Shown here one piece after another: positions 20,690-31,967 of a stretch of 64,000 nt of DNA; the stretch's first letter is position 1; each line of letters opens with the position of its first letter. The stretch covers positions 103,086 through 167,085 of the forward strand of contig JAVTVY010039192.1 in NCBI GenBank assembly GCA_036873755.1. Reading direction: 5' to 3'. The notes beneath the pieces were generated by a model. That model was given only the letters and a program-made list of their open reading frames with translations. It was not told the DNA's origin and did not search any database. The translations under genes were made by a program, and so were the position numbers. This DNA comes from Hanleya hanleyi. Lineage: Eukaryota; Mollusca; Polyplacophora; Lepidopleurida; Hanleyidae.

Positions 20690-21994
20690 ATGCGGACACT
20701 CTGGGTTGCCATGTTACCGACGATGAGGACAATCTGGATTGGTCTGCTTTTCATGTCCGCTTTCATTCTGCTCGTGTTGACCGTCTGGGAAAATTCGACA
20801 AGAATGAGTAATCATGGCAAAAAACGAGTGGATTCTCGTAGCCCACATCCGGGAACCAGGTTGTTCTGGACCGCCTGGCATTCGTCAAGGAATTGCAAGG
20901 AATGTGTGACGTCTCCCGCTCAACCCAAATCTGTATTCAAGTATATAGGACCACCAACAAACCAGAGCAAAGAGCACTCCTATAACAGACATGTTGAATC
21001 AAAGTTTATTTTGTTGCAGACGAGAGAGATCGTGCGTTCGAGGGATTTTCAGTATTGCTCCCGTCCAGGATGGGACGGTCATCCAGACACGAAACCTTGC
21101 AAGGTCTCCAACAACGCCGAACACCTTCTCGAAAGCGATGCCGTCGTTTTTAGTATAAGAGATTTGAAGGGCGCGAAGGATTTACCGCTAAAACGTCTTC
21201 CAGATCAACTGTACACCCTAATCGGAATGGAACCTCCGGTCTTCCAAAACAATTTGAGGGAATTCGATGGTCTTATAAATTACACAGCCTCGTATCGACG
21301 AGACGCTGATATACAAATCCACGAGGGTAAAACCATTCGCAGGCGACGTTCATTGACCGACAAGGAGTTCAAGTCGGACTTCTCAAAATTGTATTCGCTC
21401 AAATCCAAGATGACCACTGCACGAATAAGTCGATGTGATGCGACGCATACTGATCGACTCTGGTATGTCGGTCAACTACAACGGTACATTCATGTACACT
21501 TCTACGGTAATTGTGGAGATGTGAAATGTCGTCATACGACCAAAAGCAAGGATCGTTGTAACATTGGCATTGATCAAGGGAGTAACATGAAGAAATACAA
21601 GTTTTATCTGGCCTTCGAGAACAGCAATTGTCGAGACTATGTCACGGAGAAGTTTTGGCATCCGCTACTGTATTGGAACTCGGTGCCAGTGGTTCGAGGC
21701 GGGGCGGGCACCAAATACTACGACAGTATCGCACCTCCTGACTCCTACATTAACACAGACGACTTCAAGTCACCGAAGGAACTGGCCAAGTATTTGACCA
21801 TGCTGGACAAACATCCAAAACTGTACGAAAGGTACTTTTACTGGCGCAAACAATATACTGTGGAGAAGGTTTTTAATAGGGGGTGGTGTAAGTTATGTAG
21901 TCTGTTACAGAACGTCTCTCGCCCGGTGTCGCAATATTACCACGATCTCGAAGGCTGGTTTAAAGATGACATATGCTGGGGACAAGACCCTTAA
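20690..21994 (+). CDS. Alpha-1,3-fucosyltransferase, GT10 family
   Basis: 434 codons in one exon. It transfers fucose from GDP-fucose to GlcNAc-containing N- or O-glycans in the Golgi lumen. Type II topology: short N-terminus, one membrane span (residues ~14-32, IWIGLLFMSAFILLVLTVW), then a stem. The diagnostic GT10 donor-binding motif FENSNCRDYVTEKFW followed by VPVVRGG lies at ~310-340. Earlier blocks (VVFSIRDL, GMEPPVF, FDGLINYTASYRRDADI) match the usual VVFHHRDL, ESP and NWTMSYRRDSD blocks, with Pro/Gly changes in the second. NST, NQS, NYT and NVS are possible N-glycosylation sites. The first ATG (20690) is used; Met12 would also precede the membrane span. Which glycan it makes cannot be told. 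Gastropods and other lophotrochozoans have many GT10 copies, so no orthologue is assigned. Confidence 0.93.
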   Translation: MRTLWVAMLPTMRTIWIGLLFMSAFILLVLTVWENSTRMSNHGKKRVDSRSPHPGTRLFWTAWHSSRNCKECVTSPAQPKSVFKYIGPPTNQSKEHSYNRHVESKFILLQTREIVRSRDFQYCSRPGWDGHPDTKPCKVSNNAEHLLESDAVVFSIRDLKGAKDLPLKRLPDQLYTLIGMEPPVFQNNLREFDGLINYTASYRRDADIQIHEGKTIRRRRSLTDKEFKSDFSKLYSLKSKMTTARISRCDATHTDRLWYVGQLQRYIHVHFYGNCGDVKCRHTTKSKDRCNIGIDQGSNMKKYKFYLAFENSNCRDYVTEKFWHPLLYWNSVPVVRGGAGTKYYDSIAPPDSYINTDDFKSPKELAKYLTMLDKHPKLYERYFYWRKQYTVEKVFNRGWCKLCSLLQNVSRPVSQYYHDLEGWFKDDICWGQDP

Positions 21995-22157
21995 CACTCG
22001 CGTTTTACAACAAATTTGATTTTACACGACTGAACAAATTTGCTCAAGCGGTGTGTAGTAGATTGGACTAAAATGTTCGTGTATCAGCGGAATGCGTACT
22101 TCCAAGGCTATACCATGTGGTCAAAATCATCTCAATCTAATTAAAACTCAGACTTAA

Positions 22158-22508
22158 TAACCGCTCCTCTTTCGGACATGTCGCTAATTAAGATCTGGGA
22201 CAGTCTTTTATCTTAAATCTGCCGCATGTCAGACTGGCGACCAATCACAGTCCAACTTCAACGGGCGTATAGGTGCCTATCCGATTATTTCTGTAGTGAA
22301 CGAGGCGCAGAAAAATCCAACCCAGGCGGCTAACGAAGTTCTTGCTCTCCATGAGCAATCACCGAAGATTAGTATTTGCTCGGATAGGCACTTATTCGCC
22401 CACTGAAGTTGGACTGTGATTGGTCGCCAGTCTGACATGCGCGACAGATTTAAGATACAGACTGTCCCAGATCTTAATTAGCCACATGTCTCCATAGAGA
22501 AGCGGTTA
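22158..22508. mobile_element. MITE with TTAA target duplication
   Basis: Terminal repeats of about 130 bp: TAACCGCT... at 22158 and AGCGGTTA ending at 22508, sharing AATTAAGATCTGGGACAGTC and CAATCACAGTCCAACTTC. They are flanked by TTAA at 22154-57 and 22509-12, the duplication used by piggyBac and Kolobok elements. It lies 160 bp past the fucosyltransferase stop, so it could sit in its 3' UTR. Confidence 0.88.
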
Positions 22509-22514
22509 TTAAGG

Positions 22515-23900
22515 TTACTGTATCGGGTCCCAGTTGCGTAGGTGTACGTATCACAATTTTACTTAATTACGGGGCAGTACTTTTTTGTATCCAAACAAAC
22601 TATACATTTTCTGAAAGCCCTTGATTCAAGGAATTTAGATAAATAAATAACTTTCTCGAATTGATTACAAGAATCGATTTATTTAAAGATAAATGATGTC
22701 ATTCAGAAAAGTATAGTCCTCGAAATCACGCGCTAATAACTCTCCGTTTTCATCAAACAAACTTGCTTTTTTGGAATAATGAACTTTAACATTTGAATAA
22801 AAATAGGCTGCCTCAGATATTTTAGTTAGGACCTAGAAGTTATTTTATCGTCGTGCAAATTTGAAAGATTAGAAAAAAATCTACAAAAACTCGACCCCTC
22901 TCCACTAAATCATAAATAATTCATGAACAGGGCCGAATTTGAGGCAACCTTTTGAAGATCTACACGATTGGAATATTGTGTCCAAAGTTCAAACACTTTA
23001 AGGCGAAAACCTAAACGGAGAAAATGGCCAAAAACCAATCAGCACTACTTCACCACGAATGGCGTGAGTTTTAAAAAGTCACGAATTTAGTCGTCTTGTC
23101 ATCGTTGCCGATCACATATATAGAGATGGTTGAACTAACGTTCATCGATTTGTAATCTACCAACCAGACAATTTACCTATTTCATAAGACATTTATTGCT
23201 TCAAAATAACAGATATTGTATGTACTAAATATATCATGTTGTCTTGTAATATCTTCTCTTTATTCCTACAACTCTAATGTGAAAACAGAGGATTCAGCAA
23301 AGGCACAGTTTCCACGAGTCCGAGATGAGATACAGTAAAACTCTTGAATCGTATCTCTCAGTAACATTGTATCCGAAACGCTCTGATCAAGCATGGTATT
23401 CGTTATCCGATTATGAGAGAGAGAGAGTTTTTCCCAAAACATCATAGCCACGTCGTCGTAAAGGTAATCGGAGTAAACACAGACCCAGAAACCGATTCTC
23501 TCACTTACGGCAGAGTGGATCCGTTTTTAATCAGATTGGAAGTCACAGTGAAACAAACGACATTCAAAATAATACTTTAAACTCAATATCATGCAATCAG
23601 CATTCATTTATTTGAGTTATTATTATTTATATGAATTTGTAATTGATTATAATGTTAAAACAAATTATAAAATTACACAACTTTACACTATTAATTCATG
23701 TGGATATATATGTGCTCAGGAGGTCTTCACTGTTGATGAACTGTCCCATTCACAACTTAGTCCAAATGTTATTATAAATGTACACTTGTCCCTCATATAA
23801 CGCTGACGTTTGGGGACAGAACATAGATTCATGTACATGTAATACTATAGGCGAGTCACACTATAATGCTTCTTCGTAACAGCAGCATACATTATTATAA
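22515..23900. other. Intergenic, nothing recognised
   Basis: AT-rich. Short frames (23266-23451 and 23591-23800) have low-complexity or repetitive composition. No motif, RNA or repeat that I can support. Confidence 0.45.
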
Positions 23901-23906
23901 CTATAT

Positions 23907-24373
23907 CAGGGCTCCCACTGACCCATGGGCAAAATATAGGGGCATAATGGTCAAAATATAGGGATATAATGACCAAAATATAGGGCAAATATAGGCAAAA
24001 TTCAGAAAACAGGGCCTTTCCCTTCACCAACAGGGATAATTACTTGTTAATTACAATCTCATAGGATCGGTGTGTTTAAAATCCAAAAACAACAAAAGAC
24101 ACTGGCCTCCACTCCTCTAGTAAAGAAGAAACACAGTACAATTCAGTTTTGACACTTCCGATTCGGTCGCGTTGTTATTTTGGAGGATTTAAATAAGTCA
24201 ACTATTCGTGTATATGTATCACAATAAATACAAGGTTAGCGCTGCGCGAAAAAGCACAAATAATCCTGAAAATATAGGAATAATAGGGCAAAATCGGTCA
24301 AATTTGAGAAAATATAGGGAAAAATAGGAAAGAGCCGAAAATATAGGGAAAAATAAGGTCAGTGGGAGCCCTG
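23907..24373. mobile_element. CAGGG-ended MITE F, 6-bp target duplication
   Basis: CAGGGCTCCCACTGACC at 23907 is matched by its complement ending at 24373, with CTATAT directly outside both ends. The interior near both ends is filled with AAAATATAGGG units, about eight in all. Same end class and architecture as elements C and E: CAGGG ends, a subterminal repeated motif, 5-6 bp duplication. The form resembles hAT elements, but the duplication is shorter than the usual 8 bp. Confidence 0.85.
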
Positions 24374-25302
24374 CTATATATATTGGGGGGCATAACAGTG
24401 GTCACGCTATAGTGAAATCTATTTTATAATGAACCTTGATGGACAGTAATACTCAATATCCCATTAATATATCAACACTAAAATCAGCAGTACTTCGGAT
24501 AGTGTTCATCTATTCTTCTTGTAATGATAGATATATATAAAAAGAGGTCCAGTCTTAGTCCTTAAAATTTCAATTGATTGTCAATCCTATGTTGAGTTGA
24601 ATGACATTTCATTTAATCAATAATGTTCACGGCATCTTATTAGGATATGATAAAAGTACAGGAGGCAGATCTACACATATGACGATGGTCACAAATTTGT
24701 CGGCCATCGGATGAAACAGAAATCGTCAACAAATTATCAGCCGATCATTACGGTCGATTTCCTGGAGTCTTCCTTAAAGAATTGCTTACTATTAAACCAA
24801 CTATGACAGATAACCTAAAATGGTAAAATAAAAATGGGAAAGCAAGAGGCGATCGATATCGCAGAAGATGAAGAAACAGTCAGTCATTCTGACTCGTGCT
24901 TGAAAACCGCCGCCACAAATAATTCAAACCGGACTGTTTTTTCTAGAATTGGCATGGAAGATTAATTTGAAAGTAGCAGACTTTGGGAGTGTCAAACTTC
25001 ATCTCCATTACGTGAATTATTAGGGAAAATACGGTACACCAGTTTCAAGCAGTTCTGAAATATTTCTACATTAATTCTCATATAATTCAAATTCAATTAC
25101 TCTATCAACATATCATTTTATCAGTGAAATTTTGATCAGCCTGCATAATAAATTTGATCTGGAATTTTTTTTGGTAGCATTTCACCATTTTCTGTTCCAA
25201 CAAAACTGACCACCCCAGTATTACTCTGTGTGGAAATATGAAATTCATGTGATTGAATCCGTGGAGAATTCACTGTAAGAAAGCCAGGCAATTCTAAATG
25301 AT
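24374..25302. other. 3' flank of the MIIP gene
   Basis: AT-rich sequence downstream (minus strand) of the MIIP stop at 25303; it will hold its 3' UTR. Nothing else supported. Confidence 0.45.
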
Positions 25303-25710
25303 CTAATGCACACTGACATTTGTCTGCAGTCTCGTATCCGCATCCTGTTTCAGCCGTTCTAATTCATACATGAGAGAGTATGTGGTGTCCAACAGCTGAT
25401 CCGTGCAGGATTTGTTCAAGCTCATTGATTGATTTCTTCCTCCTGGCGGAAAGCAGGAAAATTGCTTAGAACCTCCAGATACAGACAGGTCAGTTGATGG
25501 GTTAGTCTGGCCTGGTAATGATGTTGATTTGTTAGCTAAGTCGGTCTGCTCTAGCCGTTCTTGTATTTGAGAGCGGTTCAGCAGTGAGGCATAGCGGAGC
25601 TGCAGAATGGAATCATGAGCTAGCCTGTGATTGGTCGTAGTCATTGCAGGGGGTGGTGCGGAATTTGGCCAATAGAAGCTGGATGCAATTTTCTCTGCCT
25701 CTTCCAATGT
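25303..25710 (-). CDS. MIIP: MIIP homologue, last coding exon
   Basis: Acceptor TTTACTTCTAG then TLEEAEKIASSFYW; stop at 25303. The 135 residues end in a helical segment (DTTYSLMYELERLKQDADTR). Human MIIP has a Pro-rich tail here; this one is Ser/Thr/Gln-rich and diverged, so the exon is assigned mainly by phase and lack of another candidate. Confidence 0.8.
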   Translation of the reverse strand, partial: TLEEAEKIASSFYWPNSAPPPAMTTTNHRLAHDSILQLRYASLLNRSQIQERLEQTDLANKSTSLPGQTNPSTDLSVSGGSKQFSCFPPGGRNQSMSLNKSCTDQLLDTTYSLMYELERLKQDADTRLQTNVSVH

Positions 25711-26322
25711 CTAGAAGTAAAGAACGAATAAATATTAGATATATGAACAGAAAATATCCTGAACAGAAAATACATTTGAGAATAGTCAACAAAAAATCTT
25801 TTTATTAAAACATTCTCTGGATTGCCATCGAGCGAGGGCACATTTCTGGAAATACTGCATACGTACTGTAATTCATATAAGAAAAAGACATGCTAGAAAC
25901 TTCACAATATCCCAAAACCTAGAGCCATGCTAGACATGCTAGATAGGTAAATACCCAGATATGACGTACTAAGTTCAGCAGTTTGAGTTAACAGGAGAAC
26001 GAGATTGGACAGAGAATGAGATAATGCTTCTAACACAAAAGAAGACAAGCCAAACTGACCAACCACAGACTGACTTTTGTAATTCATAGACCAACATCCA
26101 GTCAGACTACACATTGAATAAAACACCAGACACAACCTCGCGAATGAGAACCACTAGGTAAAAGCCTGTCAGGCTTGATTATATTCTCAGTCCAAATACA
26201 TTTATATCACAGAATGACAAACTCCAGCAGAAAATAAATTTTCATGCCACAATAATGAATATTTTCCATGTGCAAATGCCTTCATAACATGTACGGTAAC
26301 GAATATCTGAAACAATCCTTAC

Positions 26323-26427
26323 AGTTGCAATCTTTGTCTTGACTCCTTTGGAGACGTCTTTAAGGGCTACGTTCGAAGCAGCGGGCATGAAGGCTGGTCT
26401 AGAACTATCCCACCCCATCAAACAGTG
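26323..26427 (-). CDS. MIIP: MIIP homologue, coding exon 6
   Basis: Acceptor TTATGTTTCAG, donor GTAAGG, 35 codons, phase 0 on both sides. Begins HCLMGWDSSRPAF, matching human RHCLLGWDIFPPK. The upstream intron holds element E (26960-28423). Confidence 0.93.
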
Positions 26428-26959
26428 CTGAAACATAACCAAGAAATACTAGAGTGCGACACAGGTCCAATTGAATTTGGGGTTATATATTTGGCAGTAA
26501 CTCACACAAAGTTTGTCATGATCAGAGCACTAAATTAATCATAATTAATATGACCTCACACAAATGACAATAATGAACATTAGCTGGTACAATAATTATT
26601 ATCATTACATATACAGATGCCTGAGTTTGGAATATATTCTGAAAAGAAGGGAAGCAGAACAAACTGGAAGTTTACCTAACTAGTTGATATGATGAACAAC
26701 AATCACGCTATAGTTTTTCCTATAGGGGGTGTAGGAGAAAAGTTACAAAATATTTCTGTCTCACTATCGAAAATACAATGTAATTAACATACATATGCCA
26801 TAAAGAAGATATTGAAGGAGTACATTAAATTCCCTAACAATTCAATCACAGCATTCAAGGAAGTATTACATATGGAATATTGGAATGATCAAATTCACGA
26901 CCATTCCAACAAATGGTGCAACACAGATGTTGAAGGAACATTTATTAATTTCTCCTAAT

Positions 26960-28423
26960 CAGGGGTTTTTCTAGCTGATTTCTCATCGTGGTAATCCCGA
27001 TGAGAAATTTTGAAAATTGAGTTTTAGAGGATTTTTGTAAATTGAGTTTTCTCTCGACAAATTCAGTTTCTCCTATTTTTCGATATTGAGCGCGCTTGCG
27101 CGCGAAAAAAAATTGAGTTTTACTGATATTTCCTCGCCCATATCATTGTGTAGTTGTATCTAAATAAACTTATTTTAATCCTTGAATCTTGTCCGAGTTC
27201 GCGATCCGACGTCTGTTGTTGTTGTTGTTTACTGGCGAACTGTGACTCCGCACAAAGGTGATACTGACAATTTGAACGAATGGTGCATAGGAGAGCCTTT
27301 GATAGGAGAGTGTTGGGCAGTATCGGGCTTATTCATTGGACAGGCATTTCATCATCATCCAATGAAATACAGCGTTACGAAGATTGCCAAATGCCATCTT
27401 CGCAGTATTGCGGACATCATCAGTTGCTGCAAACGATGTTGATCTGATATTTTACAGTTAGCTACCACTCGAAACAGAATAAAACTTGTGCACTATCGAC
27501 ATTAATGTACAAAATATAAGAATGCTTTGACTGCAATGACTAATGAACTGCAAAACCGTGGGCAAAGAAATTAGACACGGAAATTGACTGGCCCGGGCTT
27601 TGCAACAACAACAACAACGAAATGCATCTGACGATCTCCTCTCAATGAAACATTACCATTTTCAAGGTCATAAAATCAACAATCTTGGGTTGTTGATTCT
27701 CCTTCAAGTATAACTGAAAGGCATAGTATCATTTGATTGGATTTTCAAACAGAATAGTTGATAGAGGTATTGTTTTTTCTTCTTTCAGGAAATATTGAAG
27801 GTATCATATCTTGTGTATTCATTATGAGGGTGCCCATATATTTTACATAACTAAATGTCAGCTATAGGCCTATAAGGCTGCAGATATCCTTCAAAAAAAA
27901 AGTTGTTGAAAAGCAATTTCGATGTTTTTTTTCTCAGCCAAAAGCTACATCTTGCGTACAGAAATTTGACAAAGTTAATCATGCAGTCATATTTATTTCA
28001 TGTTAGCTAACAATTATAAACAACTATTCCTGGAAAAAAACAGCTACCTTTTGTAGTACTGAGTACGAAGTCGGCCGCCGAAGCCAGATACTATCTTTGT
28101 CAGAACAGCACATTTCAAATGTTAGGTACTAAGTTATTCATGCCTGTCAAAGTGTCGGTCACCTGTGAAAAAATTATTCGCAGGCTTGAAATGAAGGCGG
28201 ACATGTATAATGGATGTGTAATTTTCAACTATAGGTTTGAAATTTGTTTTCAGTTATCCCTATGAAAATGTTTGCATAATTGAGTTTCTGAACCGAAACT
28301 ATGAAAACCATGGAAATATTGAGTTTTTCAGATTATTGGCGCGCCAACGGCGCGCCGAACAATTGAGTTTTGTGAAATTCTCAAATTGAGTAGATGAAAG
28401 ATTTTGGGCTAGAATAACCCCTG
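26960..28423. mobile_element. CAGGG-ended element E, 5-bp target duplication
   Basis: CAGGGGTTTTTCTAGC at 26960 pairs with GCTAGAATAACCCCTG ending at 28423, flanked by CTAAT on both sides (26955-59 and 28424-28). AATTGAGTTTT-type motifs recur near both ends (about 27017, 27040, 27108, 28278, 28310 and 28361), with GCGCGC or GGCGCGCC palindromes among them. No transposase is visible. It lies in a MIIP intron. Confidence 0.85.
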
Positions 28424-28707
28424 CTAATATCGTTCATTCTTAATTTATTTCACTGAGATTGCTGGTGAAGGAAATATTTGTGACCTGAAGTCCCATTTCC
28501 ACAGCAAGCGATTTGACAGTGACAACCACATCTGAAAAATTGCCTTCCTGTTATTCAATGGTGCAGCACTCACAGCCTGCATCATATCATGGTGACATCA
28601 GAACGACAGTTAACTTTTAACGCGCAAGAAAATTAGAATCAGGACTACTTCAACATGTTCGATGAAGCACATCGTAGTGTCATCTGATGCGCTAATAATG
28701 TACATAC

Positions 28708-28804
28708 CTCACCAAGGGACATGGTGTCTGTGGGATCAAAACTCTTCCTGCGATGAGGTTTAACTCTGTGCGGTGACAGCAGCGTCGATCGAGGGATGCT
28801 CACT
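28708..28804 (-). CDS. MIIP: MIIP homologue, coding exon 5
   Basis: Acceptor AATTTTCTAG, donor GTATGT. Encodes VSIPRSTLLSPHRVKPHRRK then SFDPTDTMSLGE, very close to human [29 protein letters not shown]. Phases: two bases carried in, none carried out. The MITE at 29082-29467 sits in the intron just upstream. Confidence 0.94.
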
Positions 28805-29081
28805 CTAGAAAATTCAACATCAATCTTTTTGTAAAGAAGAACTGATTTTGCATCCTTTCAAATGCTATTCATGTCTTATTGTGAAACATTCCCATAAAAC
28901 TCGTGACTCAATGAATGATGAGACAAGTGACTTAGTACATAGGACTTACATGCAATGTTGCTTTCACCACTTCTTCAGTCATATCTCCAGTGCCTACATG
29001 CGACAGAATGGCTCAATGCTGCCTATTCATGGTAGCACCACGCTGTAGGCAGACATGATACTTCACCCAGTCAGATTATCC

Positions 29082-29467
29082 CATCTTCATTCTATCAAGC
29101 CAATTTCTACGTTCTCACTTCGAATCTGCCTTGATTTATCTGACGACCTTCAGTGTTCAAAATCTGAGGTGTTAACATCACCTACGAACGAGAGATGAAC
29201 CAATCAGAACGTACACGTCGATTGTGTGTAGGGTGACATCATCCTCAAGTAGCGGCGTCATTTCTCCTAATATGGTGCTTGTATTGGCCTGATATATAGG
29301 TCAGCCAATCAATAACGCTCTTCCACGACACATTTCGAAATTCAAATAGGTTCAAAGTCAGTGACGTCTCATGTCTATTTATAAGTTCCTTGAACATTGA
29401 AGGGGTGAGATATATCAAGGGAAGTTCAAAGTGGGAACGTAGAAATTGGCTTGATAAAATGAAGATG
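29082..29467. mobile_element. MITE with 8-bp target duplication
   Basis: CATCTTCATTCTATCAAGCC at 29082 is matched by its complement ending at 29467. Terminal repeats are ~43 bp, flanked by GATTATCC (29074-81 and 29468-75). An 8-bp duplication and CA..TG ends fit hAT or P superfamilies. It is in a MIIP intron. The hairpin at 13079-13165 is made from the same ends. Confidence 0.92.
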
Positions 29468-29690
29468 GATTATCCTGACACCAGGTTAAGCAGTCATTGA
29501 TCTATCCTCCAAATGCTGAGTGCCGAGCAACAAGTTGCACATTTCTTCAATCTTTTGTGATGAGATGATACAGAGAAACCTCACTGTATGGACATTTGAG
29601 CAAACCAACACACCTGTAATTAATACTGACAAATAACCTCAGTTCAAAGATGTGATTTGTTTTGTCTTCAGGTGTACTGATTATCATTAC

Positions 29691-29829
29691 CTGACAAATC
29701 TAGGAGCATCATATGATGGCTCTTTGTTTTCTACGGTGTCATCAGTTGCCTCCCCTACAACATCTGCCATCCAGCCATTCTTGACCGGCACAGTGAACAA
29801 CCGCTCATTAATCGTGAATGGTTTCACTT
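29691..29829 (-). CDS. MIIP: MIIP homologue, coding exon 4
   Basis: Acceptor ATGAATTTCAG, donor GTAATG. It encodes KPFTINERLFTVPVKNGWM, aligning with human YRVNRRLFPVPVDPG. The Cys pairs that flank this segment in human are absent here, so a zinc-binding role is not supported. The preceding intron is 7.56 kb and carries a nest of three transposons and a minisatellite. Confidence 0.9.
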
Positions 29830-30348
29830 CTGAAATTCATGAAATGTTAAAATATCATAAATTATAACAATAAAATAGCCAATCATTCACTCACTCCATT
29901 CAATCATCCCCATATTTGTTGTAAAATTATGATCAGTTCACTCAATGAATTTGATCCCCCCAATATCTGGGAGAATTTAAACAAAGTAGGCTCATGCAGT
30001 GCTTAATTTAAAATATACATGTAGTGCTCACATACACGAGGGCAGTTTTTCAGCTAACCACGGGTCTCGAGGGTCTTCGAGGTGCCCTATTTTGAAATGA
30101 CACACATTAAAATCTGGAAATTTTACGTAAAAGAGATAGGAATTGCAGTTGTCTGTTTTAAAACTAAAATCCCACATAAGAGGACTGTGTAATTCAATAG
30201 TTCTTGTCCCGTCATGATGCTTTGAACATTCCTCATGTACATATTTTACATCTGTCAATAACATTTGAAAATATGAGTACTCGCAGGACCACATTCAGGA
30301 GAATCTATCACCATTCAGATTGAAGTGCTGTGAAACTAATTCCTAAAA

Positions 30349-30600
30349 TGAGTGAGTGAGTGAGTGAATAGAATTTAACGTCGCTTTCAACAATATTTCA
30401 GCTATATCACAACGAACCAACTAGCACCACCCAGCCCAGTTGTGTTCCTGCTACTTCGAAGAAGAAATCTTTGAAGCAGCATGGAACCAGACACCCTCCA
30501 TCCACCCTATAAAACACTGAGGGCAGCGCACAAGATACAGACATGACAGACAGGTCGCTTACATGGTGCAATAAAGATAAGTGATATTACAGTGCTAGAC
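30349..30600 (+). repeat. GAGT-headed SINE-like repeat, copy 1
   Basis: Starts with GAGTGAGTGAGTGAATAG, then AATTTAACGTCGCTTTCAA and CAATATTTCAG. A second copy is at 39535-39780. The head resembles a repeat very common in gastropod genomes (GAGTGAGTTTAGTTTTACGC type), which is part of my reason for suggesting a mollusc. Confidence 0.65.
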
Positions 30601-30674
30601 ATCGCCTTATCAAGTTCCTGTTGCTTGTCAGCAAAATGCATTGAAGCAACAGGACCTCCAACCACCCGCTTCCT

Positions 30675-31405
30675 AAAATGAGCTTTATGTTACCTCGTAT
30701 ATAAATGAGCTCCATGTTACCTTGCCCTTGGCTATAAATGAGCTTGATGTTACCTTAACCTTGGCTATAAATGAGCGTTACGTTACTGGTATCTTGCCCT
30801 TGGCTATAAATGAGCTTCATGTTACCTTGCCCTTGGCTATAAATGAGCTTCATGTTACCTAGCCCTTGGCTATAAATGAGCTTCAGGTTACCTTGCCCTT
30901 AGCTAGAAATGAGCTTCATGATACCTTGCCCTTGGCTATAAGTGAACTTCATGTTACTTTGCTCTTAGCTACAAATGAGCATGATGTTACCTTGTCCTTG
31001 GCTATAAATGAGCTTCATGTTACCTTGCCCTTAGATATAAATTAGCTTCTCGTTACCTTACACTTGGCTACAAATGAGCTTCATGTTACATTGCCTTTGG
31101 CTACCAATGAGCTTCATGTTACCTTGTCCTTTGCTATAAATGAGCTTCATGTTACCTTGTCCTTTGCTATAAATGAGCTTCATGTTACCTTGTCCTTGGC
31201 TATAAATGAACTTTGTTACCTAGCCCTTATCTATGAAAGAGCTTCATGTTACCTTTCCTTGGCTGTAAATGAGCTTTGTTACCTTGCCCTTGGCTATAAA
31301 TGACTTTCATATTACCTTGCCCTTAGCTATAAATAAGCTCCATGTTACCTCACCCTTAGCTACAATAGAGTTTCGTGTTACCTTGACATTGGCTATAAAT
31401 GAGCT
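30675..31405 (+). repeat. Minisatellite, ~33-bp unit, about 22 copies
   Basis: Unit: GGCTATAAATGAGCTTCATG then TTACCTTGCCCTT, with point changes and a few short deletions. It lies in the long MIIP intron directly next to element D. The 79-codon ORF inside it is a repeat artefact. Confidence 0.95.
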
Positions 31406-31730
31406 TCAAAACTGAATTCAACACTCTTAAAGGATTGTAATAAAAAAAAATTTTCTCTGGAATATGTGTCAGAAGAGTTAGTACTTAATTAAGAATTTAA
31501 AAAAAAAAAAATTCCCTGTCCCCTGTGGGCGTATTTAAGCCTTTTTAATTAAAGACCTGTAGCTCAATTTCCGCCAGTTAACCCGTTAATGAGCTTAGGC
31601 GTCACGTGACCTTGTGACGTCAGACAGGCGTCTCCTGTGGGCAGCTGTCCGCGCTATATATTAAGCTGTGGATTTGCGATTACTCCATCGCGTATATCGC
31701 TGTATAATTAATCGAAAACGATTCGAAACC

Positions 31731-31967
31731 ATGGAGGAATATGCCAGTGATGATGATCTATATACAGACGACATAAATGGACATCTTGACGTTCTGCCCT
31801 ATCAGTTTGAACCCGTACCAAACGACCGAAATGAGATGGAACAGAGGGAAAGCGAATCTGAACCGTCCCACACGGAACAAGGTCGACTTGTAAACACATA
31901 CTGGTACATGTATGTTATTTATTATCTATGCCGAACGTTATATATAGGCCGCCTATGCACAGAATGA
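31731..31967 (+). CDS. Possible P2X7-cytoplasmic-domain-like protein, first exon (in element D)
   Basis: ATG 31731 has a good context (ACCATGG) after an untranslated stretch inside element D. The frame gives MEEYASDDDLYTDDINGH, then LPYQFEPVPN and GRLVNTYW. Many invertebrate genomes carry multicopy proteins with an acidic start, a PYRFEP motif and then RLGNTDWC of the zinc-binding P2X7 tail domain; this looks like a degraded version. A donor-like GTAAAC after GRL (about 31890) may end the exon. Weak. Confidence 0.35.
   Translation: MEEYASDDDLYTDDINGHLDVLPYQFEPVPNDRNEMEQRESESEPSHTEQGRLVNTYWYMYVIYYLCRTLYIGRLCTE

Noticed and set aside
30675..31405. CRISPR-like array
   Set aside because: Units are contiguous ~33-bp tandem repeats without unique spacers, in an animal intron.
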